37,025 nucleotides of DNA from assembly GCA_050261415.1 (NCBI GenBank), contig JBLNDG010000152.1:1-37025 (forward strand), given 5' to 3'. The DNA is from JBLNDG01 sp050261415. Its GTDB lineage: Bacteria; Bacillota; Clostridia; Lutisporales; Lutisporaceae. This document shows positions 25,048-31,768 of the stretch, in pieces. Numbering within the stretch: the stretch's first letter is position 1; every line of letters starts with the position of its first letter. Below the pieces are notes generated by a model. That model ran no database searches, had not been told where the DNA came from, and saw nothing but the letters and a program-made list of their open reading frames with translations. A program made the position numbers and the translations under genes.

Positions 25048-25962
25048 ATGAAACTTGGATTTGTAAGTGCCATTTTAGCCGGCTACAGCTTTGAAAAGTT
25101 GATTGATACCGCCAGTGATTTAGGATACAAGTGTGTTGAAGTAGCATGCTGGCCAAAGGGAAAATCGGAGAGAAGATATGCCGGTGTCAGCCATATTGAT
25201 GTGGAAGATATGACAGATAAGGAAGCGGACTATATAAAAGAGTATTGTAAAAACAAGAACATTGAAATCTCATCCCTTGCCTTTTATCCCAATACCATAG
25301 GAAACAATATTGAAATGAGGGAAACCAATGTTTCACACCTTTATAAAGTTATTGATGCCAGTGCAAAGCTAGGTGTGAATATGGTGACAACTTTCCTTGG
25401 AAGAGATCAATCCAAGACTATTGAAGAGAATATTGAACTGTTTAAGGAAGTGTGGCCGCCGATAATAAACCATGCTGAAGAAAAGGGAGTAAGAATTGCT
25501 ATTGAAAACTGTCCGATGCTCTTTGGAAAGGATCAATGGCCTGGCGGACAGAATCTTTTCATATCACCCAAGGTTTGGAGAGAACTGTTTGAAATCATCC
25601 CAAGCAAGAATTTTGGTATAAACCTCGATCCAAGCCATTTCGTATGGCAGATGATGGATTATATCAGGCCAATCTATGAATTCAGAGACAGGATTTTTCA
25701 TGTGCATTTCAAGGATATAAAATTATATCCGGACAAACTGAGGGAAGTCGGAACCATGGCATATCCATTGGATTATATGAGCCCCAAAATTCCTGGGTTG
25801 GGAGACGTAGACTGGGGTGCTTATGTGTCAGCCCTCACTGACATAGGATATAATGGCTGTGCTTGCATAGAAGTGGAAGACAGAGCCTTTGAGGAAAACG
25901 AGGAGAGAGTCCTGGACAGTTTGAAGCTTTCAAAGAAATATATGGAACAATTTGTGATATAA
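25048..25962 (+). CDS. Sugar phosphate isomerase/epimerase-like TIM barrel (second copy)
   Basis: 304-residue xylose isomerase-like TIM barrel protein and last gene of the operon. The metal-binding set is visible: Glu in IAIENCP (about residue 152), Asp and His in NLDPSHFVWQ, His in FHVHFKDIK, and Glu in CIEVEDRAF near residue 275. ATG 25048 is behind AAGGAGGATGAAGG. It pairs with the dehydrogenase upstream (13 nt gap), mirroring the pair at 17173-19006. Such pairs occur in inositol, tagatose/psicose and keto-glycoside catabolism; which applies here cannot be told from sequence alone. A strong terminator follows. Confidence 0.88.
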   Translation: MKLGFVSAILAGYSFEKLIDTASDLGYKCVEVACWPKGKSERRYAGVSHIDVEDMTDKEADYIKEYCKNKNIEISSLAFYPNTIGNNIEMRETNVSHLYKVIDASAKLGVNMVTTFLGRDQSKTIEENIELFKEVWPPIINHAEEKGVRIAIENCPMLFGKDQWPGGQNLFISPKVWRELFEIIPSKNFGINLDPSHFVWQMMDYIRPIYEFRDRIFHVHFKDIKLYPDKLREVGTMAYPLDYMSPKIPGLGDVDWGAYVSALTDIGYNGCACIEVEDRAFEENEERVLDSLKLSKKYMEQFVI

Positions 25963-25971
25963 CAATATGTA

Positions 25972-26004
25972 AAAACCCGGTAGAGTAAAACCTGCCGGGT
26001 TTTG
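25972..26004 (+). terminator. Rho-independent terminator of the sugar operon
   Basis: AAAACCCGG (25972-25980) pairs with CCGGGTTTT (25995-26003), extended inward by two to three pairs including a G-U, with T-rich 3' arm. It lies 9 nt after the last stop codon. Confidence 0.9.
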
Positions 26005-26008
26005 CATA

Positions 26009-26067
26009 TTGACACATCGTCATAATAGAAGCATATTATATTTGGTAATTTACCAGATTACTAATCT
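26009..26067 (+). promoter_or_regulatory. Promoter with two abutting palindromes, ahead of the glycosyltransferase relic
   Basis: TTGACA (26009-26014), 17-nt spacer, CATATT (26032-26037). Directly after come two odd-centred 13-bp palindromes that share one base: TGGTAATTTACCA (26043-26055) and AGATTACTAATCT (26055-26067). They occupy the probable start point and early leader, as operators would. No regulator gene is adjacent. Confidence 0.55.
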
Positions 26068-26105
26068 ACTAAACATTATTTATACATGTACTGGAGGAAA
26101 TGAGA

Positions 26106-27325
26106 ATGGCAAGAGCACTTTATATCAGCGTAGCAGGAGAAGGGCATATAAACCCGACGCTGGCATTAGTGAGTGAACTAGTGAAGCGTGGAGATCAAAT
26201 CGTTTTTTATTCGTCTGACGGCTTTGAAAATAAAATTAAAAGTACTGGAGCTGAGTTTCGTCCGGTTGACCGGGAAGCACAGAAAAAGCTTCATGAGAGC
26301 GCGGCTCTGAGTTACTCCCAGCCTAAGGAATACATGCTGCGGTTTCTTGGTGCTCTGGAAATGATAACAGATTCAATTTTAGATGACATCTCCGGTGAAG
26401 CGTATGATTATTTACTATATGATGCACAGACGCTGCCGGGAATATGGGTTGCCTGCCAACGCAAGCTGCTGTCTGTTGCCGCCTGGACTACATTTGCATA
26501 TTCTTCAGATTAGAATATAAACACGGAACTTACAGAACCGGGTGATGTAAAGCGAAAACAGAAAAATGCAGCTATGCTGGAAGCGCTTTTTCAAATAAAT
26601 GAAATAGCAAATTGTAAAAAGCACCTAAAAGAAAAGTATGGTGTTTCGTTAAAAGGCAATTTTTGCTTAGTCCTGGAGCAGGTAATCTGAATATTGTATT
26701 TACTTCCTCCTTATTTCAAAGAAACAGCCAAAAATTCGGAGAGCATTTTACTTTTGTGGGTCCGTCATTTTATGAAAGCAATTACCAAAATAATTTTCCA
26801 ATCCATGAATTAGAGGGGAAACGTGTTATTCTTATCTCTATGGGAACCATTGCAAACAGGCAGCCTGAGGTATATAAAAAGTGCCTTGAGGCTTTTAAAA
26901 ATTTTGACGGGAAAGTGGTGCTCGGCATGGGGCGGGAGTTATCAATTGAGGAACTCGGGGATATACCGGACAACTTCATTGTCCGCAATCATGTTCCACA
27001 AATAGATATACTCCGTCAAACTGATGTCTTTATCACTCATGCCGGAATGAACAGCACAAGCGAAGCACTTTACTATGAGGTGCCCTTGGTTATGGTTCCG
27101 CTGATGAATGACCAGTATTCAATAGCCCAGCGGGTGAAGGAGCTTGGAGCAGGTGCCCTGTTGGATATTCGGAACTTATCGGTTGAAAGTTTACAAGAAG
27201 CTGTAAATGAAGTGTTGTGGAATTCGGCTTATAAAGAAAATGCAAAAAGAATCAGCCGTTCTTACAAAGATGCAGGAAGCTATGTCAAAGCAGCTGATAA
27301 TATCATTGCATTTACCCGCCTATAG
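26106..27325 (+). pseudogene. MGT-type UDP-glycosyltransferase, disrupted
   Basis: The pieces add up to about 405 residues of a macrolide-type glycosyltransferase (GT1, GT-B fold). N-terminal ARALYISVAGEGHINPTLALV from ATG 26106 (GGAGG 8 nt upstream; the ATG at 26100 is too close). Two lesions: an in-frame TAG at 26511-26513 and a one-base loss in a T run near 26655-26665, after which LLSPGAGNLNIVFTS resumes in another frame. The C-terminal donor-binding region is well preserved (ILISMGTIANRQ, VPQIDILRQTDVFITHAGMNSTSEAL, MVPLMNDQYSIAQRV). The intact family glycosylates lipophilic antibiotics or metabolites. Two independent lesions favour a genuine pseudogene. Confidence 0.85.
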
Positions 27326-27402
27326 TGTTTTTATAGAAAAGCACTGAAAATATTAAACTTGCAGCAGATAGTAGCTGAATATGAAAGAAAGGAAATAAAA
27401 AT

Positions 27403-27761
27403 ATGGACAAAAAAAGCCGCAGGGAGCTGCGGGAGGAATACAAGCAGATTAAGACTTATATGGCGTAATACAGATAGCAAACAAGGTTAGCGGTAAAATT
27501 TTTATAGATGCTTTTCCTAACCTTAAAAACCGGTGGTTGCTTATAGAGGGTCAGTTGGTAATGGGGAGGTATGCAAACTCAGAATTGCAGAAGGATTGGA
27601 AGAAGTTTGGGCCCGAAGCCTTCACCTATGAGGTACTGGAGGAAAATGAAACGGATGAAGTTGCCGATATGCGCTGGGATCTTAAGAAAATGATAAAGCC
27701 GTGGCTGGAGAAGTTGAAACCGTATGGAGGCAAAGAATACAACAAACCGCCAGGTGAATGA
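27403..27761 (+). pseudogene. GIY-YIG nuclease-like protein, frameshifted
   Basis: From ATG 27403 (AAAGGAAATAAAA upstream) the frame gives MDKKSRRELREEYKQIKTYM, then stops at TAA 27466-27468. Adding one G near 27462-27464 restores GVIQIANKVSGKIFIDAF and then LKNRWLLIEGQ...FGPEAFTYEVLEENE to the stop at 27761. The opening RRELREEYKQ.K..MGV and the overall 119-residue length match a small GIY-YIG-related family common in Firmicutes; catalytic residues of true GIY-YIG endonucleases are not evident, as is usual in this subgroup. One indel in a short G run is the only lesion, so an assembly error is possible. Confidence 0.7.
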
Positions 27762-27763
27762 TG

Positions 27764-27772
27764 TGGTATAAT
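27764..27772 (+). promoter_or_regulatory. Extended -10 element ahead of a VOC gene
   Basis: TGg-TATAAT at 27764-27772, 25 nt before ATG 27798, with no clear -35. Promoters with a TGn extension can work without one. AGAGGAGG follows as ribosome site. Confidence 0.5.
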
Positions 27773-27797
27773 ATTATTAAATAGAGGAGGTAATAAT

Positions 27798-28160
27798 ATG
27801 AAGTTTTGTTGGTGTACGATAACAGTCAGAAATATGGAAGAGTCTTTAAAATTCTATCAGGAGATAGTTGGGCTTTCGGTGGATAGAAGGTTTAAGGCCG
27901 GTCCGGTAACAGAGATTGCGTTTTTGGGAGATGGAGAAACAAAGGTTGAGATAATATGCAACGAAGGAGTCACAGATGTCAATTTCGGACAGAGTATCTC
28001 GTTAGGATTTGCAGTGGATTCCGTTGATAAAATGATGTCATTCGTCAAAGAAAAGGGCATAGCTATTCACAGCGGACCTTTTCAACCGAATCCTCATGTA
28101 AAGTTTTTCTACATAACTGATCCAAACGGATTAAAAATTCAACTTGTAGAAAATATGTAG
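27798..28160 (+). CDS. VOC family protein (glyoxalase-like)
   Basis: 120-residue vicinal-oxygen-chelate protein with two beta-alpha-beta-beta-beta halves: CWCTITVRNMEESLKFYQEIVGLSVDRRF at the start and SLGFAVDSVDKMMSFVKEKG plus FFYITDPNGLKIQLVE at the end, the usual glyoxalase/dioxygenase pattern. Probable metal ligands include Glu in the closing IQLVEN. ATG 27798 lies behind AGAGGAGG. It is monocistronic with a terminator 29 nt after the stop. Substrate unknown; lactoylglutathione lyase itself is unlikely since the His/Glu set is not clearly conserved. Confidence 0.88.
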   Translation: MKFCWCTITVRNMEESLKFYQEIVGLSVDRRFKAGPVTEIAFLGDGETKVEIICNEGVTDVNFGQSISLGFAVDSVDKMMSFVKEKGIAIHSGPFQPNPHVKFFYITDPNGLKIQLVENM

Positions 28161-28188
28161 CTGATAATACCGGCATATTGAGACAACT

Positions 28189-28217
28189 AAAAGCACCTTC
28201 CGGAGAAGGCGCTTTTT
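28189..28217 (+). terminator. Rho-independent terminator of the VOC gene
   Basis: AAAAGCACCTTC pairs with GAAGGCGCTTTT (one A/C mismatch) around a CGGA tetraloop, ending in a T run (28213-28217). Confidence 0.92.
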
Positions 28218-28454
28218 CATGCTTTTGAAGGTATATTCTTACAATGGGAGACTAACGTGAAATATTAAATTATAGGTGCTTTTGATAATAAAATGACAGA
28301 ATATAGAAGTGTTCATTTTAAAACAGTAATAATCATGTCGTAACCTGCTAAAAATGAAGTTTATTTTCATTATTACAAACAAAACATAAAGAAGTAAAAT
28401 AATATATGAAATAAGAAAAATACTCTAATTGGGCATGTATTTTTAGATATTATG

Positions 28455-28463
28455 TGCTATAAT
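28455..28463 (+). promoter_or_regulatory. Possible promoter of the surface-protein leader
   Basis: Extended -10 TGc-TATAAT at 28455-28463 in a very A+T-rich gap (28218-28590 otherwise shows nothing I recognise). No good -35 at 17 nt. If used, transcripts would carry a leader of about 415 nt before TTG 28884. Confidence 0.45.
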
Positions 28464-28593
28464 GTAGTTGTTAATATTTTTATGTAATAATAATATTTTC
28501 ATGAGTTTGATAATTAACAAGCAAGATTTAAGCTTTGTTAGTTAGTGTTGTACGTTGATAAGTGTATGTATACAAACCCCACAATTGAGTAAA

Positions 28594-28660
28594 GCATAAG
28601 CGAGCCCGGTGCAGCAATTTGAAGCAGTTGGAACATAAAGCAGCGGGGCCGGGCTTATGC
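28594..28660 (+). ncRNA. Structured leader element 1 (GEMM-like, noncanonical)
   Basis: A 12-bp stem in two blocks, GCATAA/TTATGC (28594-28599 with 28655-28660) and GCCCGG/CCGGGC (28604-28609 with 28649-28654), with a 4-nt bulge on one side. It encloses hairpin CAATT-TGAAGC-AGTTG (28615-28630) and the string GGAACATAAAGCAGCGGGG. That string, after a GAA-loop hairpin, recalls the c-di-GMP-I riboswitch core (GGGACGCAAAGCCACGGG), and GCCGGGCTTATGCCGA recalls its 3' end, but the second hairpin of that riboswitch is missing. Treat it as a structured RNA with a partial riboswitch-like signature, not as an identified riboswitch. Confidence 0.4.
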
Positions 28661-28714
28661 CGAAATAATCATAATATATTACCAGAACCAGCGGGTGAGC
28701 TAAATAAACTTTTG

Positions 28715-28810
28715 GTGCTGCAAAGTATGCTTGACTTTGAGGAGTGCCAGGTTGATTACCTGATATCTATAAGGGTTACTGGATTTGCGACTACATATCA
28801 CCAGCAGCAC
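28715..28810 (+). ncRNA. Structured leader element 2 (multi-stem junction)
   Basis: GTGCTG (28715-28720) pairs with CAGCAC (28805-28810) and closes a junction holding hairpins CAAAGT/ACTTTG (28721-28726 with 28734-28739) and CAGGT/ACCTG (28748-28752 with 28758-28762), plus an unpaired 42-nt arm. It ends 74 nt before the TTG start at 28884. The gap is much more G+C-rich here than around it. A 79-codon open frame from TTG 28619 runs through both elements, so coding or a decayed gene is an alternative explanation. Confidence 0.4.
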
Positions 28811-28883
28811 TATTTCAAACTCCCAGATATATTTTGTTACGTAAGAATAAATCTATAATATTTTTATTTTAGGAGGGATTGTA

Positions 28884-31550
28884 TTGAAAGCTAGTGCAAA
28901 AAAACTCTTGGCCTATGCATTAGTGGCAGTATTTTCACTTTCAATCGTATTTTGTGTTCCGAAGGTAGGACCCTTTGGAGTAGACGTTGTTTCAGCAGCT
29001 ACAGGCGAAGCAACACCGACGCCGACACCGACAACACCGAAGGCGCCAACAACACCAAAGGCACCAGCGCCAAAGGCGCCAACAGCACCAACTACAACCC
29101 AGACAGCAACAGAAATAACCAGAACACTTACACTGGGTTCAAAGGGTAATGATGTTAAGCTTCTTCAAACAATGCTTATAAGCAAAGGGTATAAGCTTAC
29201 AGCAGACGGCAGTTTTGGAAAGGGTACTCTGGCAGCAGTAAAGGATTTCCAGAGCAAAAATGGTCTTACTGTAAACGGAGTAGTTGACGCAAAATTCCTT
29301 GCAAAGTTGAATCCAACAGTTTTAAAGATGGGTAAGGCTGAATTCGCAGCACACGGAACAAAATGCTTCACAGTTGCGGGCGTAGTAATGGCAGGGGATA
29401 AAATTGCAGCTGCTTACATTGATGATTATCAGTTCATGAATGCAATCGGTACAGTGGCAGTTCCAAATTCGAATGCAGATTTTGGCAAAAACTATCCGGC
29501 CGGAATGGTATTAGCATCAAAGAGAGCAAATGCAGATGCTTATAGTGAACACATGAAAGAAGCAGCAGGTGCAACAACACCTGTTGACAAGTCCATGGAT
29601 GCTATACAGGCATATGTAACCGGAAAGACAGTTGCAGAACTTGAGAAAACTCTTAAAACAACTACAAAAGAAAAGATGGTTGATGTAGTTAGCGGCGCTA
29701 CATTACAGGATACATACGGTTATGTTTCTGCAATTGTTGCAGCAGCAAAGAATGCAAACAAGACAATAGAAATAGACCCAGCAGCATTGAAGACATTAAA
29801 GCTTGGTAAAACTGAATTCGCAGCACATGGAACAAAATGCTACACAGTTGCATTTACAGCAGTAGCTGGCGGAAAAGTCGTCGGCACAATAATAGATGAT
29901 TATCAGTTCATGGCTAAAGACGGTACAGTAGCAGTTCCAAATTCAAATGCTGATTTTGGCAAGAACTATCCGGCCGGAATGGTATTAGCATCAAAGAGAG
30001 CAAATGCAGCTGCTTATAGTGCGCATATGAAAGAAGCAGCAGGTGCAACAATACCTGTTAATAAGTCTATGGATGCTATACAGGCATATGCAACCGGAAA
30101 GACAGTAGCAGAACTACAGAAGACCCTTAAAGATACTACTAAAGAAAAGATGGTTGACGTAGTTAGCGGTGCTACATTGGTAGATACATACGGTTATGTT
30201 TCTGCAATCGTTGCAGCAGCAAATTCAACTATACCGGTAGCTGACGCTGTAACATCAGCTTCAATCGTAAATAACGAAGCTGCTTTTGAAAAGGCTTTAA
30301 GCAAAGATGGTACTTGGATAATTTCAACACTAAAGAATTTGACTTTTACTAAGGATCTTGTAGTAGAAGGCGTATTCCATGACAAGAATGATCAGACAAA
30401 AGCACTTAAGAGAAAAATAGCTCTTTACACTCAGGACGACAAACACAATGTAACAGCTAGATTCACTTTGACAGCACCAAAAATAACTTTCAAGAGTGAA
30501 AACGGCAGCATCGAACACGGAACCTTTAAAGGTGACGTTTATGTAGAAGCAAAAGGCTTCAAATTAGTAGATGCCAAGGTTGCAGGAAACGTTTATTTCG
30601 CATCACAGGAAGCTAAAGATACATTCATAATTGATGACAAGAGCACAATAACAGGCAAACAGGTAGTTGCAGGGGTAGACGTAGTATCATCAGCGTCATT
30701 GGTACAGGATACTACAACTTTTGAAAAAGCTATAGGCAATGGCGGCAAATGGATAGTTGCAACACTGAATAATCTGACATTCAGCAAGCCTCTTGTAGTA
30801 GACGGCATATTCCATGATAAGAATGATGCAACAAAAGACCTTAAGAGAAAAATAGCCCTTTATTCACAGGATGAAAACCGCAAGATTATATCCAGCTTCA
30901 CTTTAACAGCACCAAAATTAACTATAAAGAGTCCGAGTGCCAACATTTCAAAAGGTACTTTCAAGGGTGACCTTGTAGTAGCAGCAAAGAACTTCCAGCT
31001 GATAGGCGCTAAAGTTGACGGAAACGTATATTTCACAACTCAGGAAGCCAAGGATACATTCAAAATGGACGCTGACAGCTCAATAACAGGAAAGCAGATA
31101 ATGGCAGATGTAGACACAGTTGCATCAGCTTCACTGGTAAGAGATGACGTTGCTTTTGAAAAGGCAATAAGCAAAGACGGAACATGGATCATCGCTATCC
31201 TGAATGATATGACTACTGATAAGAACCTTGTTCTGGAAGGTGACTTCCATGACAAAAATGATCCGACAAAAGCCCTTAAGAGAAAGATTGCTCCGTATAG
31301 CCAGGATGCTAAGCATAATGTAACAGCTAGATTTACTTTGACAGCTCCATCATTGACTATTAAGAGCCAGTATGCTACTCTTCAGCATGGAATATTCGTT
31401 GGTGATATATATGTTGAAGGTAATAACTTCTCTTTGGTAGACAACAAGGTTGTTGGAAACATATACTTCGCAACTAAGGAAGCTAAAGATACATTCACAA
31501 TGGATGCAACAAGCTCCGTATCAGGAGTACAGGAAATAAAGGCAAAGTAA
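28884..31550 (+). CDS. Secreted cell-wall repeat protein, 888 residues
   Basis: Starts at TTG 28884, 6 nt after AGGAGGG. Signal peptide at residues about 1-38 (YALVAVFSLSIVF core, VVSAA cleavage region); Pro/Thr/Lys linker 43-75 with APKAPTAPT-type repeats; peptidoglycan-binding domain 1 at about 82-142 (LGSKGNDVKLLQTMLISKGY, FGKGTLAAVKDFQ). Then two near-identical modules (about 146-289 and 306-447), each closing with MVDVVSGATL.DTYGYV, like the FMN-binding fold whose SGAT Thr receives flavin. Three copies of an unrecognised module follow (about 452-592, 599-740, 743-888), each with FHDKND..K.LKRKIA and FTLTAP. Very even codon use suggests high expression. It is probably an abundant wall-bound protein; any flavin or redox role is inferred. 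Confidence 0.88.
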   Translation: MKASAKKLLAYALVAVFSLSIVFCVPKVGPFGVDVVSAATGEATPTPTPTTPKAPTTPKAPAPKAPTAPTTTQTATEITRTLTLGSKGNDVKLLQTMLISKGYKLTADGSFGKGTLAAVKDFQSKNGLTVNGVVDAKFLAKLNPTVLKMGKAEFAAHGTKCFTVAGVVMAGDKIAAAYIDDYQFMNAIGTVAVPNSNADFGKNYPAGMVLASKRANADAYSEHMKEAAGATTPVDKSMDAIQAYVTGKTVAELEKTLKTTTKEKMVDVVSGATLQDTYGYVSAIVAAAKNANKTIEIDPAALKTLKLGKTEFAAHGTKCYTVAFTAVAGGKVVGTIIDDYQFMAKDGTVAVPNSNADFGKNYPAGMVLASKRANAAAYSAHMKEAAGATIPVNKSMDAIQAYATGKTVAELQKTLKDTTKEKMVDVVSGATLVDTYGYVSAIVAAANSTIPVADAVTSASIVNNEAAFEKALSKDGTWIISTLKNLTFTKDLVVEGVFHDKNDQTKALKRKIALYTQDDKHNVTARFTLTAPKITFKSENGSIEHGTFKGDVYVEAKGFKLVDAKVAGNVYFASQEAKDTFIIDDKSTITGKQVVAGVDVVSSASLVQDTTTFEKAIGNGGKWIVATLNNLTFSKPLVVDGIFHDKNDATKDLKRKIALYSQDENRKIISSFTLTAPKLTIKSPSANISKGTFKGDLVVAAKNFQLIGAKVDGNVYFTTQEAKDTFKMDADSSITGKQIMADVDTVASASLVRDDVAFEKAISKDGTWIIAILNDMTTDKNLVLEGDFHDKNDPTKALKRKIAPYSQDAKHNVTARFTLTAPSLTIKSQYATLQHGIFVGDIYVEGNNFSLVDNKVVGNIYFATKEAKDTFTMDATSSVSGVQEIKAK
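29319..30224 (+). repeat. Tandem FMN-binding-like repeats within the surface-protein gene
   Basis: Two units, 29319-29750 and 29799-30224, are close to identical at DNA level over long stretches (for example around 29482-29535 and 29956-30009, covering PNSNADFGKNYPAGMVLASKRANA). This points to recent duplication or gene conversion and could slip during replication. Confidence 0.88.
30237..31547 (+). repeat. Three C-terminal repeats of the surface-protein gene
   Basis: Units of about 140-146 codons at 30237-30659, 30678-31103 and 31110-31547. Each begins with a SAS(I/L)V....FEKA motif and GxWI(I/V), has an FHDKND block, an FTLTAP block and G(N)VYF.(S/T)(Q/K)EAKDTF near the end. The units are more diverged than the FMN-like pair, so they are older. 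Confidence 0.88.
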
Positions 31551-31567
31551 TAAATTAAGCATTAAAT

Positions 31568-31609
31568 AAAAAGACACCTTGCATGATTTTCATGTGAGGT
31601 GTCTTTTTA
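31568..31609 (+). terminator. Rho-independent terminator of the surface-protein gene
   Basis: AAAAAGACACCT...CATG pairs with CATG..AGGTGTCTTTTT around a short loop, with a T5 tail. It begins 17 nt after the stop. Confidence 0.93.
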
Positions 31610-31630
31610 TTCCTAAAATAATAACACATA

Positions 31631-31659
31631 TTGACTTATGTTTCAAATTGTGATATATC
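31631..31659 (+). promoter_or_regulatory. htpG promoter
   Basis: TTGACT (31631-31636), 17-nt spacer, TGa-TATATC extended -10 (31651-31659). The CIRCE operator starts 12 nt after the -10, over the expected start of transcription. Confidence 0.8.
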
Positions 31660-31670
31660 AAAAATAGGAA

Positions 31671-31697
31671 TTAGCACTCATGGGGTGGGAGTGCTAA
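31671..31697. promoter_or_regulatory. CIRCE element (HrcA operator)
   Basis: TTAGCACTC (31671-31679), 9-nt spacer, GAGTGCTAA (31689-31697): an exact match to the CIRCE consensus. HrcA binds it and represses heat-shock genes until misfolded protein titrates GroEL. Finding it before htpG places Hsp90 in the HrcA regulon here. Confidence 0.97.
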
Positions 31698-31768
31698 CAA
31701 ATGCTGAGCTGAATACAGAATCGTAAAATATTTAAGTACGTATGTAGCTATGGAAGGAGAGGTTTTAC

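Noticed and set aside
28594..28660. Calling this a genuine c-di-GMP-I riboswitch
   Set aside because: The P3 hairpin and the canonical GAAA loop are missing and several core bases differ, so only a resemblance is claimed.
28619..28858. 79-codon frame from TTG through the surface-protein leader
   Set aside because: No ribosome site, no recognisable family, and it overlaps the RNA stems; structure explains the region slightly better.
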